64,000 nucleotides of DNA from Sva-07 sp963717385 (GTDB lineage: Bacteria > Actinomycetota > Acidimicrobiia > Acidimicrobiales > Ilumatobacteraceae), in assembly GCA_963717385.1 (NCBI GenBank), contig CAVQWE010000003.1, forward strand, positions 372,001-436,000, read 5' to 3'. The position numbers and the translations under genes are program-made. Below, piece after piece: positions 35,333 to 44,492 of this stretch; position 1 is the stretch's first letter; each line of letters opens with the position of its first letter. The notes beneath the pieces are model-generated. The model was not told the DNA's origin. It saw only the letters and a program-made list of their open reading frames with translations, and did not search any database.

Positions 35333-37940
35333 CCGACAACCGACCTGACGTGATCGTGATCATGACCGACCAGGAACGGGCCACGCCGCCGTACGAGTCC
35401 GACGAGCTGCGGGCCTGGCGCGACGACATGCTCACCGGGCGCAAGTGGTTCGCCGACAACGGCGTGTCGTTCCAACGTCACTACACCGGGTCGTTGGCGT
35501 GTGTGCCGAGCCGGCCAACGCTGTTCACCGGGCAGTACCCGGACCTCCACGGCGTCACCCAGACCGACGGGCTCGGCAAGCTGCACGACGACTCACGGTT
35601 GCGGTGGCTGCCCGAGGGGGAGGTGCCGACGCTCGGCAACTGGTTCCGGGCCGCCGGCTACGACACCCACTACGACGGCAAGTGGCACATCAGCCATGCC
35701 GACCTCGTCGACGCTGCCACCGGCGAGACCGTTGCCACCAATGACGACGAGGGCAACGTCGACGCGGCAGCGGTGCGTCGCTATCTCGCCGCTGACCCGC
35801 TCGGCCCGTACGGGTTCTCGGGGTGGGTCGGTCCCGAGCCGCACGGTGCTTCGCTCGCCAACGCCGGAGTACGTCGCGATCCCCTGATCGCCGCTCGGGT
35901 CGTTGCGTGGCTGGAGGATCGTTATGCCCGTCGGGCCGCCGGCGATGCCGACGCGTTGACACCGTTCCTGCTGGTGGTGAGCTTCGTGAACCCTCACGAC
36001 ATCGTGCTGTTCCCGGCGTGGATCCGCGGTGGCATGCCGATCGAGCCGGGTCCGCTCGACCCGCCTCACGTGGCCCCGTCGCCGACCGACGACGAAGACC
36101 TGTCCACCAAGCCCGCCGCGCAGATCGCGTACCGCGAGTCGTATCCGACCGGCTACGGGCCGGTGGCGTTGGTCGGCAAGTCGTACCGCGACCATGCCCA
36201 GGAGTACCGCGACCTCTACTACCGGCTGCATGCCGACGTCGATGCGCCGATCGATCAGGTGCGTCGGGCGATCACGGCCGGGCACGAGGCGGGAGCGTTC
36301 GGCGAGGCGGTCATCGTGCGCACGGTCGACCACGGCGAGTTGCTCGGCGCGCACGGTGGGCTGCATCAGAAGTGGTTCAACCTGTACGACGAGGCGACTC
36401 GGGTGCCGTTCGAGATCGTTCGCCTCGGTGCGCAGGCGACCGAAGCGAGGGTGATCGACGATGCGCCGACGTCGCACGTCGATCTGGTGCCCACATTGCT
36501 CGGTGCTGCCGGCATCGACGAGGCGGCCACGGCCGAGCCTGTTGCGAGCCGAGTTCAGCGAGGTGCACTCGCTGCCCGGCCGCAACTTGATGCCAGTGAT
36601 CGACGGAGCGTTGGCACCGGATCGAAACCGGCCGGTATATGTGCTGACCAGGGACAACATGCTCGAAGGGCGACACCGGTGCCTCGGGATTCGCCCGCCG
36701 AATCGGTCGGACCGTCAAGCCGCCGGCACCGCTGCGGATCAAGGTGCCGGCCCATGTCGGCTCGAACTTCGAGGGTGTCGTCGTGCGGGTCGACGACGCC
36801 GATGCTCCCGGCGGCGGCGGTCACCTGTGGAAGCTCGTGCGCACGTTCGACGATCCGGCGACGTGGACCGAGCCGGGCGTGCGGCATCTCGCGGCAAACG
36901 GGCTACGGGGCGATGAGTACCGCACCGAACCGCTGGCCGACCAGTGGGAGCTGTACGACCTCACCGCCGACCCGATCGAACACGTGAACCATTGGCGCGA
37001 CGAGTCGACGCAGGCGGTGTTCGATCACCTCCGACACGTGCTGAAGCAGGAGCGGGCGCGCTCGGTGCCAGAGCGCAACGAGCCGTGGCCATATGTGCGT
37101 CGCCGCCCGGCTGCACCTGCGACCAAGCGGGTGCCACCGCCGGCACGGTTGCTGCGCAAGGGGCTGCAGAAGCTCGGGCTGCACCCGGACGATCCGGATG
37201 CCCGTGAGTTCGAGCTGCTGGGCAAGCGGGCGCTGATCGTGTGCACCAACCACGGTGTGCTCGACATCGGCAAGGCGACCGGCGTGTTCGCCAGTGAGAT
37301 GACCGTGCCGTACTACGCATTCCTCGACGCCGGCATGTTCGTCGACCTCGCGAGCCCGAACGGGGGAGTGATCCCGGTCGACCCGCAGAGCATCAAGCCG
37401 GTGATCCGCAGCGCCGAGGACGATCGGTTCCTCGCCGACGACGAGCTTCGCGAGAAGGTCGGGAACTCGTTGGCGATCGCCGACGTCGACGTCACGGGAT
37501 ACGACATCGTGTTCCTCGCCGGTGGGTGGGGTGCGGCATTCGATCTCGGCACGTCCGATGCGCTCGGCGAGAAGATCACCGAAGCGAACGCCCTCGACAA
37601 GGTGATCGGTGGAATCTGCCACGGCCCATTGGGGCTGCTCAAGGCGACCGCCGCAGACGGGCGGCCGTTGGTGGACGGCCGCCGGATCTCCGCGGTGACC
37701 GACAAGCAGGTTCGCGAATTGGGGATCGAGTCGACGCCGCAGCATCCCGAGACCGAGCTGCGAGCGGCGGGTGCGATCTTCGAGAGCGAGTCGGCGCGGC
37801 GAGATCCGCTCGCCAATCACTGGGTCGTCGACGGCAATCTCGTCACCGGCCAGAACCAGAACGCCGGGCCAATGGTGGCTCGGGAGATGATGCAGATCCT
37901 CACCGATCGCGACAACCATCGAACAGGGGCAACGACATGA
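35329..37940 (+). CDS. Sulfatase fused to a C-terminal DJ-1/PfpI domain, frame broken twice
   Basis: Removing one C at 36538-36539 and one G at 36668-36670 gives 869 aa. Residues 1-600 are a type I sulfatase: Asp14 and Gln15 as metal ligands, the formylglycine motif LACVPSRPTLFTG with Cys58, GKWHISH and DHGELLGAHGG. The fold ends with ELYDLTADP. A linker rich in Arg/Pro (about 575-625) leads into a complete DJ-1/PfpI domain (631-866) with ALIVCTNHGVLD and the nucleophile elbow GGICHGP (Cys763-His764). Both parts lie in one open frame from 36744 onward, so the fusion itself does not depend on the repairs. It is ATGA-coupled at both ends. Confidence 0.88.
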
Positions 37941-38912
37941 GCGACCACGAGACAGCCAGCGCGCCCCGCTACGGCACAGTCGACCGTGAGTACGGCATGC
38001 GCCTGGCGACGACGCCGTCGGAAGATGATGGACCGGTGTGGATGGTCAATCTGATGAAGTACCGCGAGGTCGCCGACTACGCCGACGGTCGCGAGTCGAC
38101 GCATCAGTGGGCGTGAGGCCGACGATCTGTACACCCCTCTCGAATCGCTCGCCGGTGTCGGTGCCGAGCTGGTCTTCGCTGGCGACGTCGACCAGCAGTT
38201 GCTCGGCGACTCACCGATCTGGGATCGTGTCGGTGTGGTCAAGTACCCGACGCGGCGGTCGTTCATCGAGATGCAGTCGCGGCCCGACTTCCAGCGTCAA
38301 CACGCTCACAAGGACGCCGGTATGGCCGAGACCATCGTGATCGGTTGTCAGCCGATCGAGGTGCCCGAGGTGCCGGACGATGTGCAGACGGTCGATTGGG
38401 CCGATGTGCCGCACCCGCCGACCGATGAGGACGGGCCTGTGATGGTGATCCACGTGCTCAAGTACCACGATGCGGCCGTCGGCAACATCACACCCGACGA
38501 CATGGCGGCCTATCAGCGAGCGGCCGGTGATGTCGCGGTTCCGCACGGCGTGCGCATCTCCGGGTGGTTCGCCGCCGAAGGCACGATCCTCGGCGACGGA
38601 CGCACGTGGGACCAGGTGCGGTTCAACCTCTTCCCGAGCAAGGCGGCCTTCATGGCGGTCGTGATGGACCCAGCTCGCCTCGAAGCGCAGAAGGCGAGCC
38701 GTGAGCCGGCGATCGCTGACACCTACACGATGATCGTGCGCCCCACGATCGACCGCATCGCCGACAGCCTCACCGCGTCGCCACGCCGCTCGATGAGTTT
38801 CGGCGGACACCGGGTGCGCGCGAACTCATCGGACGTGGCAGAGTCGGCGCGATGGGTGGAGCTCGATACTTCGCGTTCCTGCGAGCGATCAACACCGGCA
38901 ATCGTCGGCTGA
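37937..38912 (+). CDS. Tandem DUF1330-like ferredoxin-fold protein, frame broken once
   Basis: Removing one base near 38102 gives about 324 aa holding two related dimeric alpha/beta-barrel units. Unit one has GPVWMVNLMKYRE, LVFAGDVDQQ and VGVVKYPTRRSFIEM; unit two has GPVMVIHVLKYHD, WFAAEGTILGDG and VRFNLFPSKAAFMAV. The two units align, so the gene arose by internal duplication. The DUF1330/EthD-type fold often handles small hydrophobic compounds; the function is unknown. The start overlaps the sulfatase-DJ-1 stop. The last 40 residues overlap the next gene by 61 bases and look unlike the rest, so another undetected indel near 38780-38830 is possible. Confidence 0.72.
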
Positions 38913-39394
38913 CCAACGAGCAGTTGCTGGCGCCGTTCCATCGGCTCGGGTTCACCGACGTTGCGGCGTACCAGGCGGCGGGGAACGTCACGTTCCGGTG
39001 CAACGACCCCGGCGCGGTCGGTGAAGCTCGGATCGAGGCTGCGCTCGCCGAGGTCTATGGGTTCGAGACGCCGACGTTCGTGCGGTCGCGAGCCGAGGTC
39101 GTTGCGATCGTCGGTGCTGAGCCGTTCGCGTCGAGTGATCTTGCGGCAAGTGCCGGCAAGGTGCAGGTGACATTCCTGCGGACGCCTCCGTCCAGTGCAG
39201 CGATCGACGAGGCGATGACGCTGGTGCCGGCTGAGGATCGGGTGGTGGTGTCGGGCAGGGAGTGGTACTGGCTGCCGGTTGCCGGGGTCAGTGCATCGAA
39301 GCTGCCGGTGTCGGCGATCGAAGGGGTGCTCGGTGACATGACGATGCGCACGCTGGGCACGGTCGAGCGGGCATTGACCAGGTTCGCCGACTGA
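38852..39394 (+). CDS. DUF1697 family protein
   Basis: A protein of 180 aa with the classic DUF1697 start, ARYFAFLRAINTGNRRLTNEQL, followed by YQAAGNVTF and, at the C-terminus, the WYWLP and MTMRTLGTVERAL segments. The family is common in soil and aquatic bacteria, cytoplasmic, and has no known function. It overlaps the DUF1330-like gene, so it is the last gene of the TetR-sulfatase operon, though its role in it may be incidental. A perfect hairpin lies 88 bases after its stop. Confidence 0.87.
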   Translation: MGGARYFAFLRAINTGNRRLTNEQLLAPFHRLGFTDVAAYQAAGNVTFRCNDPGAVGEARIEAALAEVYGFETPTFVRSRAEVVAIVGAEPFASSDLAASAGKVQVTFLRTPPSSAAIDEAMTLVPAEDRVVVSGREWYWLPVAGVSASKLPVSAIEGVLGDMTMRTLGTVERALTRFAD

Positions 39395-39482
39395 GCACAC
39401 GCTGATGGTCGTCATGCGCCATCGACGGCATGGGCCCGCCTGTGCCTGCCGGCGCCGTGCGGCCAAGTAGCCCTCGCATGGT

Positions 39483-39498
39483 GGGGCTGTCGAGCCCC
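39483..39498 (+). terminator. Hairpin after the sulfatase operon
   Basis: GGGGCT-GTCG-AGCCCC is a perfect 6-bp stem with a four-base loop between the DUF1697 stop at 39394 and the promoter at 39509. It could terminate the operon. Confidence 0.45.
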
Positions 39499-39508
39499 GT
39501 TCTGCTCC

Positions 39509-39538
39509 TAGAGTCGACACTGTCACCCATCGGAAGGA
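39509..39538 (+). promoter_or_regulatory. -10 element and Shine-Dalgarno of a DoxX-like gene
   Basis: TAGAGT at 39509-39514 fits TAnnnT, and GGAAGGA at 39532-39538 lies nine bases before the ATG at 39548. Confidence 0.45.
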
Positions 39539-39547
39539 CTCCTACTC

Positions 39548-39949
39548 ATGAAACTGATCGGCAAGCTCGCCCAGACCGCTGCAGCGCTCTGGATTCTCAA
39601 CGTCTGGTTCAACCGGTTCAACAAGGACACCGGATACCGCGGTGGCGATGCCACGAACATGAAAGAAGAATTCGAGGAGTACGGGCTCTCGGAGACCGCG
39701 ATGTACGCGGTGGGAGCGGCGAAGGTGAGCTTGGCGGGCCTCATGCTCGCAGGCCACGTGAGACCGCAACTCGTCCGACCCGCATCGATCGGACTTGCCG
39801 CTTTCATGCTCGGCGCGATCGGCATGCACATCAAGGTCGGCGATCAGATCAAGCGGTACCTACCGGCATTGTCGGTGTTCTTCCTGGCGACGGTCTCCGC
39901 GGTCCTGAACGGCAAGCGACCGGCGACGGCGTCCACCGTCACGAACTGA
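39548..39949 (+). CDS. DoxX-like membrane protein
   Basis: A protein of 133 aa with four predicted helices. The segment MYAVGAAKVSLAGLMLAG and later LAAFMLGAIGMHIKVGDQIKRYLPALSVF fit the DoxX-like family, with the typical His after helix three. An EEFEEYGL stretch precedes helix two. DoxX-like proteins are small inner-membrane proteins, some tied to quinone or redox functions; the role here is unknown. Its stop overlaps the stop of the convergent DoxX-like gene by 11 bases. Confidence 0.78.
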   Translation: MKLIGKLAQTAAALWILNVWFNRFNKDTGYRGGDATNMKEEFEEYGLSETAMYAVGAAKVSLAGLMLAGHVRPQLVRPASIGLAAFMLGAIGMHIKVGDQIKRYLPALSVFFLATVSAVLNGKRPATASTVTN

Positions 39950-40277
39950 CGAAAAGGAACACGAGCACCGCATTCAGCACGCAGAGCAGCGCGGCGGGCG
40001 CCATGAGGCGAGGGGCATCCCGGATGCGGATCCGGACGACGATGCCCAGCAGCATCAACACCGAGAGGCCCAATGCAGCAAGCGCTCCCAGTGGGGCGAA
40101 CACCAGCCCGACGATGACGCCAGCGCCACCGAGCAACTCCAGTACGCCGACGAGCCCACGAAAGTGCTCCAGGCCGTAGCGCGAGAACTCCTCCTCCAGC
40201 CTCGGCCTCGACAAGATCTCGACGCCGTAGCGAAGGAAGGAGAGGCCGGAGACCAGCGCCAGAATCAGGAGGACCAT
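39939..40277 (-). CDS. Second DoxX-like membrane protein
   Basis: Read from the ATG at 40277 it has 112 aa and four helices: VLLILALVSGLSFLRYG, VGVLELLGGAGVIVGLVF, AALGLSVLMLLGIVVRIRI and LLCVLNAVLVFLFV. It shares with its convergent neighbour the sequence EEFSRYGL before helix two and the general layout, so the pair looks like an inverted duplication. The longer frame to 40412 adds a non-hydrophobic stretch antisense to the LysE promoter region and is unlikely. Confidence 0.72.
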   Translation of the reverse strand: MVLLILALVSGLSFLRYGVEILSRPRLEEEFSRYGLEHFRGLVGVLELLGGAGVIVGLVFAPLGALAALGLSVLMLLGIVVRIRIRDAPRLMAPAALLCVLNAVLVFLFVSS

Positions 40278-40405
40278 GTCCGAGAGCACGGTACCGGGAA
40301 GGTCACCAGACGGGTGGTCGCTCGACGCCGACGCCTCGCCACCCTCCAGCAGCGCCGGGGGAAACCGATTGGTGCTCGCACGTGGATGCAGAGCAAGATT
40401 CGGCC

Positions 40406-41050
40406 ATGCCACCGATGAGTTCTCTGGCGGCGTTTGCGGCGGTGTCGTTCGCGATCATCATCATCCCGGGGCCGAGCGTGATGTTCGTCGTCGGCCGTGC
40501 ACTGTCGCTCGGTCGGCGAGCGGCGCTCGTCACCGTGGCCGGCAACGCTGCAGGGTTCTACGTGCAGGTGGTGCTGGTGGCAATCGGGCTCGGCGCGATC
40601 GTCGAACGGTCGGTGGCGGTGTTCACGGCCATCAAGCTGATCGGTGCCATGTACCTCGTGTGGGTCGGCGTGCAGGCGATCATCCATCGTCGCCGCAACG
40701 CCCAGATGGCGGTTGAGGTCGAGGGCGCCGACGTGGTCGCCCATCGATCGTTGTTCGTCGACGGGTTCGTGGTCGGCGTGGCCAATCCGAAGACGATCGT
40801 GTTCTTCGCAGCGATCCTGCCGCAGTTCGTCGAGACCGGCGGTGCCCCAGCGGGAGTGCAGATGTTGGCGCTCGGGGTGATCTTCGCCGTGATCGCCCTC
40901 GCCTCCGACAGTGTGTGGGGCCTCGCCGCTGGGACCGCACGCCGGTGGTTCGTCGGTTCACCTCGACGCCTCGAGTTGGTCGGCGCCGCCGGGGGACTGG
41001 CGATCGTCGGGCTTGGGGTGCGACTCGCCTTCACCCGACGCAGCGACTGA
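40406..41050 (+). CDS. LysE/RhtB-family exporter
   Basis: A 214-aa transporter with six predicted helices. The signature GPSVMFVVGRALSLGRRAAL of the RhtB/LysE family follows helix one, with AGNAAGFYVQV and AVFTAIKLIGAMYLVWVG next; the C-half contains VGVANPKTIVFFAAILPQF. Such proteins export amino acids (homoserine, threonine, lysine) or related compounds by proton antiport. The ATG at 40406 or, three codons on, 40415 are both possible. It converges with the small membrane protein at 41089. Confidence 0.88.
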   Translation: MPPMSSLAAFAAVSFAIIIIPGPSVMFVVGRALSLGRRAALVTVAGNAAGFYVQVVLVAIGLGAIVERSVAVFTAIKLIGAMYLVWVGVQAIIHRRRNAQMAVEVEGADVVAHRSLFVDGFVVGVANPKTIVFFAAILPQFVETGGAPAGVQMLALGVIFAVIALASDSVWGLAAGTARRWFVGSPRRLELVGAAGGLAIVGLGVRLAFTRRSD

Positions 41051-41088
41051 CGGTCTCGGCTTTCGTCACACGGCCGCAGCCGACGTGA

Positions 41089-41274
41089 TCACTTGGTTGG
41101 TACGGCGCTGTTCGCCGCGCGGCGACGTTCGGCGCGTGCGTGCCGTTCGACGACCTCGCTGACCGCGAGCATCACGGCTGCAGCCACGAGTCCAACGATG
41201 ATGCCGAAGGCGAGCCAGGCAATCACGCCGACGACGATCACGACGGCAAGCCAGATCATGTTTCGTTTCGACAC
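41089..41274 (-). CDS. Small single- or double-pass membrane protein
   Basis: A protein of 61 aa from a GTG at 41274, chosen because GAGGAG precedes it at a good distance and the hydrophobic core begins at once: MIWLAVVIVVGVIAWLAFGIIVGLVAAAVMLAVSEVV. The tail is strongly basic (RHARAERRRAANSA). It may be a membrane-curvature or holin-like peptide, but there is no specific evidence. The frame extends to 41481 without a credible start. The 194-base gap to 41468 contains only the SDR promoter. Confidence 0.55.
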   Translation of the reverse strand: MSKRNMIWLAVVIVVGVIAWLAFGIIVGLVAAAVMLAVSEVVERHARAERRRAANSAVPTK

Positions 41275-41456
41275 CTGCGTGACTCCTCTCGTTCGGTCGT
41301 CCGGATGTTGCCACGGACTTCGGTGCGAACGGAGGATGGTCAGCAGACCCAGTTGTAGGTGAGTTCGTCGATCAGCCACACATCGAGCATCCGCGTGCGT
41401 GGCGATCTCGCGGTCATCGCCGACCCTCTGGGTCGGGTCGTCGGTCGGACGCTGGG

Positions 41457-41462
41457 TACGGT
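41457..41462 (+). promoter_or_regulatory. Leaderless -10 element for an SDR gene
   Basis: TACGGT ends six bases before the ATG at 41469. Confidence 0.5.
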
Positions 41463-41468
41463 CCGGCC

Positions 41469-42485
41469 ATGCCCTCAACACAGCAACCTCTCTCCTCCGG
41501 CTTCGGTCGCGACAGCACTCCTTCCGAGGTCCTGGTCGGCGTCGACCTGAACAGTTCGGTGGCGGTCGTCACCGGCGGCTACTCGGGTCTCGGTTTGGAA
41601 ACCACCCGAGCCCTCGCGGCAGCTGGTGCGGTCGTCGTCGTGCCCGCCCGGCGTCCCGACCATGCTCGAACCGTCCTTGCCGGTGTCGCTGACGTGCTCG
41701 ACGGCGATGTCGCCGAGTCGCTCGTCGGTGCAACGCCCGGCCAGGTCGTGGTCGACGTACTCGACCTCGGCGACCTCGGATCGGTCGAGGCGTTCGCGAA
41801 CCGCCTCCTCGCGACCGGAGTCTCGCTCGACATCGTGATCGACAACGCCGCGATCATGGCGTGCCCGGAAACCCGGATCGGTCCCGGGTGGGAGGCCCAG
41901 TTCGCCACCAACCACCTCGGCCACTTCGCACTCGTCAATCGCCTCTGGCCGGCGATTGCCGCCAACGGCGGCGGACGTGTCGTCTCGGTGTCGTCGACGG
42001 GTCACAAGCTGTCGCCGATCCGCTGGGACGACCCCCAGTTCGCGTCCGGCTACGACAAGTGGGTGGCATACGGCCAGGCCAAGACGGCCAACGCGTTGTT
42101 CGCCGTGCAGCTCGACACGCTCGGTGCCCCGCAGGGTGTGCGGGCATTCGCCGTTCACCCAGGTGGCATCATGACCGAACTCCAACGTCACCTTCCGCAG
42201 GAGGAGATGATCAACATGGGTTGGGTCGACGCCGATGGCAACATCAACGAGCTGTTCAAGTCGCCCGAGCAGGGCGCGGCGACGTCGGTGTGGGCGGCGA
42301 CGTCGCCGCAGCTCGACGGCATGGGCGGCGTGTATTGCGAGGACTGTGACGTCTCGGCGCCGACCGACGTCGACAGCCCGTTTGCCCGGTACCTCGGTGT
42401 TGACGCTCACGCCGTCGACCCCGATGAGGCGGCGCGACTCTGGGCGCTCTCGGCCGAACTGACCGGCGTCGACGCGTTCGCCTGA
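41469..42485 (+). CDS. SDR-family oxidoreductase (protochlorophyllide-reductase/retinol-dehydrogenase-like)
   Basis: A protein of 338 aa, longer than classical SDRs owing to a 25-residue N-terminal extension and C-terminal insert. The cofactor loop is TGGYSGLGLETTRAL, the Asn-Ala-Ala motif appears as DNAAIMA, the substrate-side motif FATNHLGHFALV is typical of the protochlorophyllide-reductase/WW-domain oxidoreductase group, and the catalytic triad is SSTGH...YGQAK. The Cys pair in YCEDCDV near the C-terminus also fits this group. The substrate is unknown. It converges with another SDR at 42528. Confidence 0.88.
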   Translation: MPSTQQPLSSGFGRDSTPSEVLVGVDLNSSVAVVTGGYSGLGLETTRALAAAGAVVVVPARRPDHARTVLAGVADVLDGDVAESLVGATPGQVVVDVLDLGDLGSVEAFANRLLATGVSLDIVIDNAAIMACPETRIGPGWEAQFATNHLGHFALVNRLWPAIAANGGGRVVSVSSTGHKLSPIRWDDPQFASGYDKWVAYGQAKTANALFAVQLDTLGAPQGVRAFAVHPGGIMTELQRHLPQEEMINMGWVDADGNINELFKSPEQGAATSVWAATSPQLDGMGGVYCEDCDVSAPTDVDSPFARYLGVDAHAVDPDEAARLWALSAELTGVDAFA

Positions 42486-42497
42486 GCAGGCGGTGCC

Positions 42498-42535
42498 GTC
42501 ACGTTTGACCCGGCACGGTGTGACAGTTCAGAGGG
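42498..42535 (+). repeat. 38-base dispersed element, copy 2
   Basis: See the copy at 35282-35319 (30 of 38 identical). This copy fills the 42-base gap between two convergent SDR genes and has GTCAC...GTGAC arms that might form a hairpin. Confidence 0.4.
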
Positions 42536-43344
42536 TGGAGATGCCGCCGTCCACCGGGACGACGGTGCCGGTGGTGAAGGCGCCGGCGCGGCTGGCGAGG
42601 AAGATCACGGTGCCGGCGATGTCTTCGGGTGAACCGATGCGCTTGCGCGGCACGCTGGCCTCGACCATCTTGCGGCTGTTCGGGTCGTCGAGGCGGTAGG
42701 CCATCATCTTCGACTCGAACGGACCGGGTGCGATCGAGTTGATCGTGATGTGGTCGCCCACCAGGTCGCTCGCCATGTGCCTCGCCATCATGTGGATCGC
42801 CCGCCTTCGACGCCGAGTACGAGTAGTTGTTGCCGACCGGCACCCGGATGCCGTCGATCGATCCGATCATGATCACGCGGGCCGGATCCTCGGCGGTGGC
42901 TCCCGCCTTCAGTTGGGGGAGCAGTGCCTGGGTGAGCATGAACGGCGCCTTGACGTTGAGGTCGAGCACCTTGTCGAAGCCGATCTCGGGGAACTCGCCG
43001 AGATCGGCACCCCACGCCGCTCCCGCATTGTTGACGAGGATGTCGATCTGGTCTTCACGCTCGGTGAGCGCCGACACGAAGGAGGCGACGCCGTCAGCGG
43101 TCGACAGGTCAGCGGGAAAGGAAATGCACTCGCCGTGCTCGGACAACTCTGCAGCAGCGGCGTCGCAGGCGTCGGCCTTGCGGGCGGTGATGTAGACACG
43201 CACACCGTTGGCCACCAGGCCCGACGCGATCATGAATCCGATTCCCCTCGACCCGCCGGTGACCACAGCGACCTTGCCCTCGAGGCCGAACAGCGCCTGC
43301 AGCGAGAGTGGACCGGATGCGGGAGAGGACGATGTTTCAGCCAT
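42528..43344 (-). CDS. SDR-family oxidoreductase, frame broken once
   Basis: Removing one base from the C-run 42800-42802 gives a 271-aa classical SDR. The loop TGGSRGIGFMIA, NNAGAAWGAD and the catalytic YSASK are present; the break falls just after the catalytic Lys, and the repaired sequence reads KAAIHMMARHMAS. The C-terminus VVPVDGGISTL is the normal SDR ending. The Arg-containing ITARKADA favours NADP(H). The start codons of this gene and of the divergent DUF2855 gene lie ten bases apart in mirror-image sequence. The substrate is not evident. Confidence 0.87.
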
Positions 43345-43365
43345 GCTGGGGAGTATGGCTGAAAC
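43334..43365. promoter_or_regulatory. Inverted repeat containing both divergent start codons
   Basis: GTTTCAGCCAT (43334-43344) and ATGGCTGAAAC (43355-43365) are perfect complements separated by ten bases. Each arm begins a gene with ATG-GCT-GAA-AC, so both proteins start Met-Ala-Glu-Thr. There is no room between them for promoters; they must lie inside the neighbouring coding regions, or this is a shared control site. Confidence 0.7.
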
Positions 43366-44492
43366 CAACCATGTCCTGGAGATCCGCAAGGCGTCGATCG
43401 GCGACGCCGAGGTGCACGTCGAACCGGCCGACGAGCTGGACGACGGCCAGATTCGCTTGCGTGTCGACCGGTTCGCCGTGACCGCCAACAATGTCAGCTA
43501 CGCAGGTGCAGGCGACATGCTCGGCTACTGGGACTTCTTCCCGTCGACCGATCCGGCCACGTGGGGACGAGTCCCCGCCGTTGGTTACGCCGAAATCGTC
43601 GAGTCGCGCAACGACGACCTTCCCGTCGGCGGCCGCTACCACGGCTGGTTCCCGATGGCCGAGACCGTGACGTTCACCGCCACGGCCACCCGTGACGGTT
43701 TTCCGCGACGACGGCGATCACCGCCTGGCCCATGCGCCGATCTACCGCAGCTTCTCGCGCACCGACGTCGACCCGTTCCACGACGACGCCCCCGACGGCG
43801 AGGATCGCCACGCGCTGTTGCGGGTGCTGCTCCTCACCGGGTTCCTCGCAGACGAGTTCTTCGCCGACTCCGGCGGGGCCACCGCTGATGGCGCGGCCCC
43901 GTTCTTCGGTGCCGAGCAGGTCATCGTGCTGTCGGCATCGTCGAAGACGGCCATCGGCTTCAGCCAGCGAGCTGCGCAGCGCAACGGCCTCGCCGTCATC
44001 GGGCTGACCTCGTCGGCCAACGCCGACTTCGTCCGCTCGCTCGGCATCTACGACAAGGTGGTCACCTACGACCAGATCGACGACGCCGAGCATGGCGTAC
44101 CGCTTGTCGACAGTGTGGTGATCGACATGGCCGGCAACCCGAACGTGCTCGCAGCCGTGCACCACCACCTCGGCGACCGCGTCAAGCACTCGATGTTGAT
44201 CGGCAAGAGCCATCACGACGCAGTCCCGACCGCAGCCGTCGGTGCGCTGCCGGGTGCTGCGCCGGCGTTCTTCTTCGCACCGACCGCCCTCGATCGCCTC
44301 GTCGCCGGGTGGGGCGCCGAGGAATACCGTCGCCGCACCACCGAAGCCACCCACGACTTCATCGACTTCAGTCGCAGCTGGATGACCATCGACGAGCGCC
44401 GCGGTCCAGACGGTCCGGCCTCGGCCTGGGCCTCGATCTACGCCGGTGACGTCGCACCCAACGTCGGCGTCGTCGCGTCGTTCCAGCCGTGA
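43355..44492 (+). CDS. DUF2855 family protein (MDR-like), frame broken once
   Basis: Removing one T from the run 43699-43702 gives 378 aa. The N-terminus (VRVDRFAVTANNVSYAGAGDMLGYWDFFP) and the middle (VILSASSKTAIGFSQRA-type segment read as VLSASSKTAIGF) are typical of DUF2855, a branch of the medium-chain dehydrogenase fold without zinc cysteines. A hydrophobic strand plus VIDMAGN stands where MDRs bind cofactor. The function of the family is unknown. GGGGAG lies only two bases before the ATG. Its stop overlaps the GTG of the methyltransferase gene (GTGA). Confidence 0.82.
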
